From Thermobaculum sp. (GTDB lineage: Bacteria; Chloroflexota; Chloroflexia; Thermobaculales; Thermobaculaceae), in assembly GCA_016782125.1 (NCBI GenBank), contig JADDPA010000080.1:1-40899 (forward strand): a DNA stretch of 40,899 nucleotides, in the 5' to 3' direction. The translations under genes were made by a program, and so were the position numbers. Of the stretch, positions 8,013 through 16,845 are shown in pieces. The notes beneath the pieces are model-generated. The model saw only the letters and a program-made list of their open reading frames with translations. It was not told the origin of the DNA and ran no database searches. The first letter of the stretch is position 1. Every line of letters starts with the position of its first letter.

Positions 8013-9371
8013 ATGAAGAACGCATTGGTCGGAGTAGGTGTCCTGAGTGCTCTCGGGGCTGCGGGTGTCGTGGCGCGCGTGAGAGGTTCACGCATGGCTG
8101 TTCCGGCGTTGGTCTCTCCTAACGCGAACCGGGTCGTAGTGCTCGGCGCGGGCTTCGGTGGTATGAGCGCCGCAAGGACCCTCGCCACCCAGAAGGATGG
8201 CGAGGACCTGGATGTCCTGCTCGTAGATCGGCAGAACTTTCACTTGTTCACTCCGATTCTCTATCAGGTCGCGACTGGTGGTGTGACGCCCGACAACGTG
8301 GCCCATCCCATACGCTACGTGGCCCGGAACAAAGGCTTCCGGTTTCAGGAGAGCACTGTCGAGCGCATTGATGTTGAGAATCGTCAGGTCCACACCGACG
8401 ATGGAGCGATCCCGTACGATTACCTGGTCGTCGCGCTTGGATCGACGACAAACTTCTTCGGCATCGACGCGGTGCAGGAGCACTCGCTCACCCTCAAGAC
8501 GCTTGGCGATGGCATCGGCATCCGGAACCGGGTGCTCGACGCGCTCGAGCGGGCGGATGTCGAGCAGGACCCTGAGGCGCGACGCGCGCTCCTGACGTTC
8601 GTGATTGTCGGAGCTGGCTATACCGGCGTCGAGCTCGGATCTTCGCTGCGGGATCTGCTGATGACTGTGTTGCTCAAGGATTACCCGACGATCCGCCCGG
8701 AGGAGATTCGAGTGATGCTCGTGGAGGCAGTGGGTCGGGTGATGACGGGTTTTGACGATTCGCTGGTAGAAAGTGCCACGAAGACTATGCGCGAGAAGGG
8801 CGTCGAGATTCGACTCAATACGCCCGTGAACCGCGTCGAACCGGAAGGCGTCTACACGGCTGACGGCGAGTTTATCCCGAGTGCGACGGTCATTTGGACT
8901 GCAGGCGTGCGCGCAAACGCCCTTATCGGAGACCTGCCGGGACAGAAGGGTCGCGACGGCCGGGTCTCGGTCAATAACTGTCTCCAGGTGGAGGGACACG
9001 AGAACATCTTCGTCATCGGTGACTCGGCCGCGTACGTCATGCCCGGCGATGAGCGCCCACTCCCGGCGAACGCCCCGATTGCTATCGCTGCGGGGAAGAC
9101 GGCCGGGAAGAACGTGCTGCACGCGTTGCGTGGCGAACCGCTCGAGCCGCTGAAGTATCGGCGCGAGGGCCAACTGGTAGCACTGGGCCGCAATAACGCG
9201 GTGGTCGAACTCTTTGGCAAGGTGAAAGTCACCGGGCTACTTGGTTGGTTCATGTGGCGCGCCGTGTACTTCTACAAGCTCACGGGCGTGAAGAACCAGC
9301 TCGGGGTACTGCTGGACTGGGCGTTTGGTCTTGCCGGCACGCGTGAGACCAACTCACTGCGCACTCCGTAG
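8013..9371 (+). CDS. ndh: Type II NADH dehydrogenase (NDH-2)
   Basis: This 452-residue FAD enzyme passes electrons from NADH to quinone at the membrane without pumping protons. The FAD-binding motif is VVLGAGFGG (45-50), the NADH-binding motif is VIVGAGYTGVELG, and the second FAD contact is NIFVIGDSAA. The C-terminal hydrophobic/amphipathic stretch (LLGWFMWRAVYFYKLTG, then LGVLLDWAFGL) matches the NDH-2 membrane anchor. The start at 8013 is preceded by GGAGGAG at good spacing; an earlier in-frame ATG has no such site. The first ~22 residues form an extra hydrophobic segment that is unusual for NDH-2 and might act as a second anchor. Sulfide:quinone oxidoreductase is a relative, but the overall motif set fits NDH-2 better. 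Confidence 0.9.
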   Translation: MKNALVGVGVLSALGAAGVVARVRGSRMAVPALVSPNANRVVVLGAGFGGMSAARTLATQKDGEDLDVLLVDRQNFHLFTPILYQVATGGVTPDNVAHPIRYVARNKGFRFQESTVERIDVENRQVHTDDGAIPYDYLVVALGSTTNFFGIDAVQEHSLTLKTLGDGIGIRNRVLDALERADVEQDPEARRALLTFVIVGAGYTGVELGSSLRDLLMTVLLKDYPTIRPEEIRVMLVEAVGRVMTGFDDSLVESATKTMREKGVEIRLNTPVNRVEPEGVYTADGEFIPSATVIWTAGVRANALIGDLPGQKGRDGRVSVNNCLQVEGHENIFVIGDSAAYVMPGDERPLPANAPIAIAAGKTAGKNVLHALRGEPLEPLKYRREGQLVALGRNNAVVELFGKVKVTGLLGWFMWRAVYFYKLTGVKNQLGVLLDWAFGLAGTRETNSLRTP

Positions 9372-9444
9372 CTGCCGCACTCGTTACAACCGTGGTGCGT
9401 TCCGCGGCGGCCGCCGTTGCTTGTGTAGGAACCTAAGCGTATGA

Positions 9445-9479
9445 CGCGGTCGGGTGCTCGCAACCACCGCCCGACCGCG
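9445..9479 (+). terminator. Possible terminator hairpin after ndh
   Basis: A perfect 10-bp GC-rich stem (CGCGGTCGGG paired with CCCGACCGCG) with a 15-nt loop lies between ndh and the ABC-F gene. No T-run follows, so function as an intrinsic terminator is uncertain. Confidence 0.4.
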
Positions 9480-9619
9480 CACATGAGCGTCTACCGTCCT
9501 GCCGCATCGGTCCGACAGCCATACCAACGACACGGATGAACCCGCCCAATCAGGGTGGGGACGCGATAAAGCCAATCGTTACAAATGAGGTGCTCACAAG
9601 TACCTTCAGGAAAGCGCCC

Positions 9620-11935
9620 ATGCTACAAGCGACGAACATTCACGTATCTTATGAGGGCGAGACGCTCTTTTCTGGCATTACGTTTCATGTCAGCCCCGGC
9701 GAACGAATCGCGCTCGTGGGGGCGAATGGCTCTGGAAAGAGCTCGCTCCTCAAGGTGCTAGCGGGGCTGCAGACGCCGGCGTCCGGGAGTGTGAACGTCA
9801 TTGCGTCTCGATCGGTGGCGTATCTTCCGCAAGATTCCCTGGTGGTCGGCCAGCGGACGCTGCACGACGAGATGTTGTCGGTCTTCGCGGCGGTGCTCGA
9901 GAACGAAGAGCGTCAGCGCTCCCTTGAGCGGCGTATGAGCGGACTCACGGGCGATGATCTCCAGGCGGTTCTGGACGAGTATGCCGAGCTCCAAGCCGAG
10001 TTCGATCGTCTTGGTGGATACACCATCGAGCGTGAGGTTGGCACCGTCTTGCACGGTCTCGGGTTTACACCCAACGACACCGGTCGTGCGGTGTCACAGT
10101 TCAGCGGTGGATGGCAGAGCCGTATCGCTCTCGGCAAGACGCTACTCAAGAAACCCGATTTGCTGTTGCTAGACGAGCCGACGAACCATCTCGACCTGGC
10201 CACCACGGAGTGGCTGGAGGAGTATCTCGGCAAGTATAGCGGTGCGTTGGTGCTGGTATCACACGATCGCTACTTCTTGGAGCGTGTTACCAAGCGCACC
10301 CTGGAACTCGAGCGCGGTACCCTCACGGACTATCCCGGTTCCTACAGTTGGTACGTCGTGGAGAAGGAGCGCAGGCGCGAGCAGCAGCAGGATCGCCACG
10401 AGCGGCAACAGCGCGACATCGAACGGCAGCAGCAGTTCGTCGATCGCTTTCGTTACAAGGCGTCGAAGGCGAGCGCGGCAAAGAGCCGAGAGAAGATGAT
10501 CTCAAAGATCGAGCGCGTCGATGCCCCGCCTCCGGATCTGCGGCGCGTCAAGTTCCGCTTCGTTTTCGCTGGCGCGAGCGGACGCGAGACTTTCGTGCTC
10601 AAGAAGCTCACCCGTTCGTATGGCGAGCGCGAGGTGCTTCGCGGCGCGGATCTCGTCATTGAGAGAGGTGACAAGGTAGCTGTTGTTGGTCCGAACGGCA
10701 GCGGTAAGAGCACCCTGCTCCGGATACTGGCGGGCATCGATCCGCCGACATCGGGAAGTGTGACCGTTGGGCACAACGTGCGGAGGTCGTATTTCGATCA
10801 GCACCAGGCGGAGTTGCTGGAGAGTGGCCACACCGTGTACGACGAGGTGTTTCGGGCTGCTCCGCGCGGCTGGACGGTTACGGATGTGCGCACCCTCCTG
10901 GGTCGGTTTCTCTTCACCGGCGAAGATGTGCATAAGCCCATCGAGGTGTTGAGTGGCGGAGAACGTAGTCGGGTTGCTCTCGTAAAAATGCTGCTGGAAC
11001 CTGCGAACACGCTGCTGCTCGACGAACCGACGAATCACCTCGACATCGGCACGCGTGATGTACTGGAGTCGGCGATTCGCGACTACGAAGGGACGAGTAT
11101 CGTCATCTCGCACGACCGGTATTTCCTTGACCGGGTGGCGAACAAGACACTTGAGGTTGAGAACGGCAAGGCGACCCTGTACCCAGGCAACTACTCAGAG
11201 TACCGAGAGCGGAAGCTGGGCACGTACGCTCCAGCACCAGCGCCCGCGCCAGCCAGGTCCGAGAGCGGCGGACCAAAACGACCAGCGCGGGAGAGCGAGG
11301 GACACATACGCCAACTCCGGAACGATGTGGTGGCGCTCGAAGCCGAGATCACGCGCACGGAGGTCCGCCTGGCGGAAGTGCAGGAAGTGCTCGCGGAGCC
11401 CGACCTGTATTCGAATCAGGAGCGATTCAGCGCGATGCTGGCTGAGTACGGTGAACTGCAGGGACGCGTCGAGGAACTGAACGATCGATGGGAAAGGCAC
11501 GCCGGTACACTGGAAGAACTTGCCCCAGAGCCGTCGCCGGAACGGGAAGACAGCACGACCGGGCGGCAGCGGCTCCTGGAGCGCTTGCACGAGCTTGAAC
11601 GTCTGCTCGAGAACCCTGACGTCTACGCCGATGAAGGCGTAGCCAAGGGCCTAATGGATGAGTACGCCCAGGTGTACGAGGCGCTTGCCGCGTTTCCCGC
11701 TGCAGATCCGCCCCGAGTGCGTAACCATCTGGTGCAGAAAAGCAGCGCTCCTGCAAGGACAGCACCAGATCCGCAAGAGGCAGAACGGGTGCGTGCCCGT
11801 CTGACCGAGGTGGAGCGGTTGCTCACCGACCCTGATCTATTTCTCGACGAGCGGCGTTCCGCGCCAATTATCGATGAATACGGCTATCTGCAGGAGCGGC
11901 TCACCACGCTGACCGCCCACGATGGACGCCGCTGA
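9620..11935 (+). CDS. ABC-F family ATPase with extended, repeated C-terminal domain
   Basis: This 771-residue soluble protein has two ABC ATPase domains and no membrane segments. ABC-F proteins act on ribosomes (translation factors or antibiotic protection). Domain 1 has Walker A GANGSGKSS, signature FSGGWQSR and Walker B LLLLDEPTNHLDL. Domain 2 has GPNGSGKST, LSGGERSR and LLLDEPTNHLDI. A basic, Gln/Arg-rich linker (RRREQQQDRHERQQRD onwards) sits between them. The last ~200 residues hold three copies, near 580, 650 and 724, of a coiled-coil unit of the form RLxExExxLxxPDLYxxx...DEYxxLxxRL, where Uup-type proteins usually have one. The ATG at 9620 has AGGA upstream; earlier in-frame ATGs add 28 non-conserved residues. 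Which ABC-F subgroup it belongs to cannot be settled by eye. Confidence 0.9.
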   Translation: MLQATNIHVSYEGETLFSGITFHVSPGERIALVGANGSGKSSLLKVLAGLQTPASGSVNVIASRSVAYLPQDSLVVGQRTLHDEMLSVFAAVLENEERQRSLERRMSGLTGDDLQAVLDEYAELQAEFDRLGGYTIEREVGTVLHGLGFTPNDTGRAVSQFSGGWQSRIALGKTLLKKPDLLLLDEPTNHLDLATTEWLEEYLGKYSGALVLVSHDRYFLERVTKRTLELERGTLTDYPGSYSWYVVEKERRREQQQDRHERQQRDIERQQQFVDRFRYKASKASAAKSREKMISKIERVDAPPPDLRRVKFRFVFAGASGRETFVLKKLTRSYGEREVLRGADLVIERGDKVAVVGPNGSGKSTLLRILAGIDPPTSGSVTVGHNVRRSYFDQHQAELLESGHTVYDEVFRAAPRGWTVTDVRTLLGRFLFTGEDVHKPIEVLSGGERSRVALVKMLLEPANTLLLDEPTNHLDIGTRDVLESAIRDYEGTSIVISHDRYFLDRVANKTLEVENGKATLYPGNYSEYRERKLGTYAPAPAPAPARSESGGPKRPARESEGHIRQLRNDVVALEAEITRTEVRLAEVQEVLAEPDLYSNQERFSAMLAEYGELQGRVEELNDRWERHAGTLEELAPEPSPEREDSTTGRQRLLERLHELERLLENPDVYADEGVAKGLMDEYAQVYEALAAFPAADPPRVRNHLVQKSSAPARTAPDPQEAERVRARLTEVERLLTDPDLFLDERRSAPIIDEYGYLQERLTTLTAHDGRR

Positions 11936-11990
11936 GCGCAATGGTGGTGGACAGAACCTGCCACACGCCGTTTCGGGTTGGTACTGACGT

Positions 11991-12698
11991 ATGGCCGGTG
12001 ATCCCGACTGGCGTATGGGTGCGCTGCGATACGCGCTGACGGTGGCAGGCTATTGGATGATGCGGGTGCCAGAATCGGCATTGCCAAAACTTGTCGACGG
12101 TCAGTACCGCCTGTTCGCAGATGGCGAGGCAGTATCCGTGCACGAGCCGACGATCGTGAAGCACGGCAAGATCCACGTGATGGAGAACGCAGTTGGTCGC
12201 CGGCCCCCGCGCCTTGGTACGCTCGGTGAGGGCACACTGCTCATGCCGGTACGTCGGCAAGTGATCGATCGAGCCGTTCTGTTCACAGCAGCGGGCGCAT
12301 ATGAGGGGCTCACGGTTTCGTACGCCCAACTCGTAGAAGCAGGACGGCACGACTGGCCGTACGCCCAGGCGCTGCTCGAAGGGCTAACGGCGGCGGTCGA
12401 GTCGCAGCATTGGGCGCTAGAGCTCAGCGCGCAGGCACAGCCGTTGTCACGTCTCGCGGCCCTGCTTCTGAGGATCGTTGCAGAACGCGGCGTGAGCGAT
12501 GGAGATGAAACGCTGTTGCCGGGCGCACCTGATGCCCGCGAGATGGGCGTTCTCGCGGGCGTTTCGCGCGAGAGCGTGGTCACAAATCTGGCGTGGCTAG
12601 AGTGCCAGGGGGTGATTCGTCGAAGTGAGGGACGGTTGTGGGTATCTAACCTGGAAGCACTACATCAGGAGGCGACGGCTCCTGACCGTCGCAGTTGA
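11991..12698 (+). CDS. Crp/Fnr-family transcriptional regulator
   Basis: This 235-residue protein has a C-terminal winged helix-turn-helix of Crp type (about 150-225: LSRLAALLLRIVAERG, AREMGVLAGVSRESVVTNLAWLECQGVI, then RRSEGRLWV). The N-terminal half has the length and strand spacing of a cyclic-nucleotide-binding-like sensor domain but lacks the usual PGE-x6-R-SA phosphate-binding cassette. It also lacks an Fnr-type cysteine cluster, so the signal is unknown. TGA lies in frame two codons upstream of the ATG at 11991. No good ribosome-binding site is visible, and Met9 is a possible alternative start. It follows the ABC-F gene by 55 bases and could be cotranscribed with it. Confidence 0.75.
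   Translation: MAGDPDWRMGALRYALTVAGYWMMRVPESALPKLVDGQYRLFADGEAVSVHEPTIVKHGKIHVMENAVGRRPPRLGTLGEGTLLMPVRRQVIDRAVLFTAAGAYEGLTVSYAQLVEAGRHDWPYAQALLEGLTAAVESQHWALELSAQAQPLSRLAALLLRIVAERGVSDGDETLLPGAPDAREMGVLAGVSRESVVTNLAWLECQGVIRRSEGRLWVSNLEALHQEATAPDRRS
12672..12692 (+). terminator. Possible terminator hairpin at the end of the Crp-like gene
   Basis: A perfect 7-bp stem, GCGACGG/CCGTCGC, with a 7-nt loop overlaps the last codons of the regulator gene, in the interval where it converges on the alpha-CTD/sigma4 gene. There is no T-tract. Confidence 0.35.
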
Positions 12699-12793
12699 AA
12701 CATATCCCAAAAGCTATCCAACTCCGACAACAATCTGAAACCCCAATATGGCCGACAATTCCTGACCTACCCGTTGCTGCGCATCCCGTCGCC

Positions 12794-15217
12794 TCATACC
12801 TCCTGAGGCTGTTCTCCGAGCACAACGTTGATTGAGCCAGTGTCAGAGTGCCTCGTGTGTCGAGTTTGCCACTGCGTCTCTGTGTACAAAAGGTAGATAG
12901 AATTGGTCTCTGGCTCTGTACTGGGACAGTAATGGATGTACAGGTAGTCACCGACCTGAACTCGAGACGCATGGAGGAATCGCCCCAGCCCGGAGAGATG
13001 TGATTGACTTCGGTGCAGCTTCCGCAGCTGATGTGTTTCCGGCGATCCCGGCCATGCCACCTGAACATCACCCTCCTCCGGGAATAGGGGGCGCAAGTCG
13101 GCACTGAGCGCGATCGTGCCACTGCGGAGTGAAGAGTGCGTGATGCGAACTCGCGCGGAACGGCCTGGGAACGCGCTATCGACGGGCAGCACCTCGGTTA
13201 TTCGACCTCTGGCCGGCACTACGTTGCGCTTGTAGGTCCGGCCAGCCAGCTCGTAGTAGCCGTGACCAGTGGGCGAGAACTCTGGCCGAATCAATAGGTA
13301 CCGCTCCACCGTCCGCTCGTCGAGCTTGAGTGCCCTGGCAATCGCGCTGCGATGCATTGGTCCCTCGGAGGCGGTGAGTGTCGTCACGAGTTCGGCTACG
13401 ACCTCAGCGGGTGCGTCTTGCCACTCCGCCAGTCCAAAGATGCCGCGACCCACGCGCACGAAAATAGCCTCCGAAAGCAATAAGTTGTGAATCGACTGCA
13501 CGGAGACCTCTGTACCGGGGCCGAGGCTGGCCCGTACGCCAGCCGCAATGTCGCGAAAGGGCGACGGACGGCTGAGGGTGCGGAGGACGTGGATCGTCTC
13601 GTTTAGCCGCGTGCGGCCCCACTCCCTGAGTCTTACCTCGCCTGTTGACAGGATCTCCGTGTGCGAGTTCGACCGCGCACGGGCGGCGAGCGAGAATGTT
13701 GGGTATCGGTGGATGACTCTCGGATACGCCGCCGTTCGCGCCAGATGTGCCGTCAGATCTGAGATCGAGGCTGGCTCCAGACGTTTGCGCAAATAGGTCG
13801 ACATTGCGTCATCAAGCTGGTCAATGTCCGAGCGTGATGCGTTAATCAATGCAACGCTTCTTCCATGAGACTGATCTGCTTCCATCATCAGTTGGAGCAG
13901 CAATCGGGTAACGCCAGTCGCGCTTACGCGTTCCAGTGGGAACAGGACCGGTAATTGCGCTGTCAGATAGCCAAGGTCGGCCACGCCGCCAGCGGCCGCA
14001 ATTGCCTCATACAAGGGGCGGGAGAGGGCGTATACCTCCGACTGATGCTCCCGGCGCAATTGGAGGAGCGCCGCCGCCTCAAGCTGACGCACCCGTTCGC
14101 GGGATATGCCAAGGTCCTTACCGATCTCCTCAAGGGTCTGGACACGGCCACCAAGACCGGAGCGCTCGCTCAGTATACGGATCAGCCGCCTGTTCCGCAG
14201 CAAATGAATCAGGCTCGCTACCCGCTGGTCGAGAGAGGCCACGCGGGCGGTTGCTTCCACCTCAGCGACCACGGTCGGGGCCTCCATGCCCACCTCCTCG
14301 AGCGTCGCAAGCAGATATCGCTCCAGTTCAGCACGAATCCGGCGAATTGACGAATCGCCCACCCGCGGCATCGTCTGTAGCCGTTGGTCGCCCGCCTTTA
14401 AGAGTGCGCCGATCGTGCGCAGTCCATTCGACTCCATTCGGGCGATCAGGTGATTTGGCAGATCAAGTGACCGAACAGATCTACGCGCCACTGCCGGTCG
14501 CACCGACACAGCTTCAGCCTGCACGGCCAGGTCACCGCCGTGGACGGGTGGCCGCGCGCTAGATGCCGGTAGCGCGGCGATTTCCCGATAAGACTTTGGT
14601 CCAAGACCGGGCAGGCGCCGGAGGTCGGCTTCGCTCATGCGTTCGAGTTGGGCGACCGTAAAGATACCGGAACGTCGGAGTGCCCCTCTGGTCCGGGCAC
14701 TGAGCGATGCGGACTGCAGCGTGCCGGCACTCCCCTCGGCGTTGTCCACTGCAGGCTGGCCCTCCTGCACAAGGCGGAGCAGATGCTCCTCCACGTGCTG
14801 TCGCACAATATTGTGTGGCCGACCGCCACGACCCAGGGCGGCGCGCACGTAGAATGTGCTTGCACCCGCGAGCTGCCCGACCGTGTCCAGGCCACCGCGC
14901 TTCAGGGGAGCCTCTGCCCAGCTCGGTAGTCCGATGCTCGTTATGCTGGTCGCTGAGACGTCCACCCCTGCAGACGCTACCTCAGACACGAGGAGCGGGC
15001 TTATGAAGGGATAGCGAACGGGACCGGCGGCGAGAGCCACGCCCGCCTCGCTCATTCGCTCCTGCAGCACCGCGATTTCAATGAGATCGATGCGACAGAC
15101 GGAAAGGAGCGACTCCAGGGTGCGGTAGCGGAGGTGCTCCGTTGCGGTTATCCCACTCGCGAGGAGCTTGTCACGAAGTTTGACCGGGAGGCGACTATAT
15201 AGTTCTGGCGGGGTCAT
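12794..15217 (-). CDS. Multidomain transcription-like protein: alpha-CTD/HhH repeats, sigma region 4 HTH, HARE-like winged helices
   Basis: This 807-residue soluble protein of unknown function is assembled from transcription-related modules. Residues ~90-150, 168-215 and 248-302 each resemble the helix-hairpin-helix fold of the RNA polymerase alpha C-terminal domain (for example LRRLPGLGPKSYREI and NGLRTIGALLKAG). Residues ~328-388 are a near-perfect sigma-70 region 4.2 (TLEEIGKDLGISRERVRQLE). Residues ~552-600 look like a HARE-HTH winged helix (SPFRDIAAGV...VRVGRGIFGLAEW), and ~608-658 is a second HTH-like unit. The last ~140 residues are beta-rich and unrecognised. No sigma region 2 is seen, so it is not an ordinary sigma factor. 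The start at 15217 lies downstream of a good extended -10 and has GGAG nine bases upstream. Confidence 0.75.
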   Translation of the reverse strand: MTPPELYSRLPVKLRDKLLASGITATEHLRYRTLESLLSVCRIDLIEIAVLQERMSEAGVALAAGPVRYPFISPLLVSEVASAGVDVSATSITSIGLPSWAEAPLKRGGLDTVGQLAGASTFYVRAALGRGGRPHNIVRQHVEEHLLRLVQEGQPAVDNAEGSAGTLQSASLSARTRGALRRSGIFTVAQLERMSEADLRRLPGLGPKSYREIAALPASSARPPVHGGDLAVQAEAVSVRPAVARRSVRSLDLPNHLIARMESNGLRTIGALLKAGDQRLQTMPRVGDSSIRRIRAELERYLLATLEEVGMEAPTVVAEVEATARVASLDQRVASLIHLLRNRRLIRILSERSGLGGRVQTLEEIGKDLGISRERVRQLEAAALLQLRREHQSEVYALSRPLYEAIAAAGGVADLGYLTAQLPVLFPLERVSATGVTRLLLQLMMEADQSHGRSVALINASRSDIDQLDDAMSTYLRKRLEPASISDLTAHLARTAAYPRVIHRYPTFSLAARARSNSHTEILSTGEVRLREWGRTRLNETIHVLRTLSRPSPFRDIAAGVRASLGPGTEVSVQSIHNLLLSEAIFVRVGRGIFGLAEWQDAPAEVVAELVTTLTASEGPMHRSAIARALKLDERTVERYLLIRPEFSPTGHGYYELAGRTYKRNVVPARGRITEVLPVDSAFPGRSARVRITHSSLRSGTIALSADLRPLFPEEGDVQVAWPGSPETHQLRKLHRSQSHLSGLGRFLHASRVQVGDYLYIHYCPSTEPETNSIYLLYTETQWQTRHTRHSDTGSINVVLGEQPQEV

Positions 15218-15294
15218 TGGGTTCGGCTCCGGGCCCGACTGCGGACTGAGAGACTGGACAGCGTAACAGCGGGTGGAATACCCGAGGTGCCGGA

Positions 15295-15303
15295 AGTATA
15301 GCA
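15295..15303 (-). promoter_or_regulatory. Extended -10 promoter for the alpha-CTD/sigma4 gene
   Basis: Read on the minus strand the sequence is TGC-TATACT, an extended -10 element with no convincing -35. Transcription would start near 15288, giving a leader of about 70 nt. This argues that translation starts at 15217 and not at the earlier in-frame ATG at 15310. Confidence 0.45.
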
Positions 15304-15462
15304 CAACCACGGAGCTTCAGATTGACAGAACCCGCGGTCGACGTGCCTTCTGTCGTGGCTAAGGCGAAAGGTGTGAGTGGTTCCACATCGAGGCCATAGC
15401 GTCCCACTTAGCGCTAACTTCAATGATGAACGGCACGCGGAAACATGCTTGAGACGATGACC

Positions 15463-16839
15463 TTAAGGGCGAGCCGGCATGGTACCCAGGATCTCGCCCG
15501 CTCCCTCAAGGCTCTCGCGTCCGTATACCTCTGCGGGTTGTCCAGAAGTCATCAGAGCGAACACGAACGTTCGATCGTTGTTCTCCATCACGCCGATCTG
15601 ATGGACCTGCCAGCCATCGCCGCGCTCCAGCCATCCACCCTTGAAGGCCACGTATGCCGAGTCTGGCACTCCCGCCGGCACGCCCCAACGCTGCGGCACG
15701 ACGACGTTGCCAAGCAGGCCGAGGGCACTGCGGCGCATCGTCGGAGTGAGCCGCTGTCCGAGATACAGGCTCCGCATCAGGCGCGCCATATCAGGAGCCG
15801 TCGTGGTACTCAGGCCCCACTGATTCGACTCGACGCGTGTGTTGGCGAGACCGCGCGCACGCAACTCGGCCTGAACTGCTTTCTGACCGCCAACTTTCGT
15901 GAACAGCGTCGAAGCCGCCTCGTTATCACTAACCACGATCATCGGCACGAGCAGCGGCTCGCGAGACGCGACGGTCTCTCCATCCCGGCCGTTGCCGCGA
16001 GAGAGCAAAGTCAACAGAATGGGCACTTTGATCGTGCTGGCGGCGTAAAATCTTTCGTTAGGCTGATGAACGTACAGCGTACCGGTCTCGGGCTCGAAGA
16101 CCGCGCCCGCCATGGTTCCAGCGCGGCTCTCCATATACGCAACGAGCTCCGGCGACAGAGCAGCTAGCGATCGCAACTTCGGCGGCCTTGGGTTCTGGCG
16201 AATGGGAGGCAACCGTAGACCACTGGGTGCCTGGCGCGAGGGAATCAGCAGTTGTTGGTCGATGTACACCTCAGTCTGCACATCCAACCCGTTGGCTGCA
16301 GCTAGTTCGCTCACGGCGACGTTATACCGGTCGCTGATACTGTACAGGTTGTCCCCCGGAACCACGGTGTGGTACCTCCGAGTGACCTTGGCGACTGACG
16401 GACGTGCCGCTCTACCTGGTGTTGGCGACGGCCTCGCAGGAGGGTTCCTATCCGGCCGAGCTGTGCTTGTGGCAGGCCGTCGAACCGTCCGAGCTACTGG
16501 CTTGACGGGCGTCGGCACATTTGTCGCCGCCGCTTGGCTGGTTGCGGAGGGCTGCTGGGTAGAAACCGGGTTTGCCGTTGGTACCGGCTCGGACGGTTCT
16601 TGCGTTGCCGGGACGCGGACCTCGACCACTGCGGTCGGCGATGCGCCTCGCTCGGTTGGGGATCCACCGCCGATGCTGTCCGGCAGAAGTCGCCCAATTG
16701 GAGAGCCCTTTACTGCCCCGTTCTGCGCACCGTAAAAAAGGAGAGCAGCAGCGGTAAGGGCGATACTGAGCAGGAGGAAAACGATCGATCGTTGCCGGCG
16801 TCGACGCCTGCCGGAATAGCCTCTGTATGCGTAACTCAT
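15463..16839 (-). CDS. Membrane-anchored LysM protein with class A beta-lactamase-like serine hydrolase domain
   Basis: This 458-residue envelope protein has a short basic N terminus and one membrane helix (about 18-37), followed by a long Pro/Thr/Ala-rich linker (50-150). A LysM peptidoglycan-binding domain follows (about 156-200: YHTVVPGDNLYSISDRYNV through QQLLIPS). The serine-hydrolase domain (about 230-458) has the three expected motifs: S268-T-I-K271, S304-D-N306 and K400-G-G402. The family includes penicillin-hydrolysing and D,D-peptidase-like enzymes; which activity applies is not clear. The start at 16839 lacks a ribosome-binding site but follows a promoter-like element so closely that the transcript may be leaderless. 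Earlier in-frame codons add 27 residues that would precede that promoter. Confidence 0.85.
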   Translation of the reverse strand: MSYAYRGYSGRRRRRQRSIVFLLLSIALTAAALLFYGAQNGAVKGSPIGRLLPDSIGGGSPTERGASPTAVVEVRVPATQEPSEPVPTANPVSTQQPSATSQAAATNVPTPVKPVARTVRRPATSTARPDRNPPARPSPTPGRAARPSVAKVTRRYHTVVPGDNLYSISDRYNVAVSELAAANGLDVQTEVYIDQQLLIPSRQAPSGLRLPPIRQNPRPPKLRSLAALSPELVAYMESRAGTMAGAVFEPETGTLYVHQPNERFYAASTIKVPILLTLLSRGNGRDGETVASREPLLVPMIVVSDNEAASTLFTKVGGQKAVQAELRARGLANTRVESNQWGLSTTTAPDMARLMRSLYLGQRLTPTMRRSALGLLGNVVVPQRWGVPAGVPDSAYVAFKGGWLERGDGWQVHQIGVMENNDRTFVFALMTSGQPAEVYGRESLEGAGEILGTMPARP

Positions 16840-16845
16840 ACAACG

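Noticed and set aside
8088-9173. Long minus-strand open frame opposite ndh
   Set aside because: The NDH-2 motifs are on the plus strand; the antisense product is His/Arg-rich with no family features.
13936-14562. Plus-strand open frame within the alpha-CTD/sigma4 gene
   Set aside because: The product is Pro/Arg-rich and has no ribosome-binding site; the minus-strand gene explains the region.
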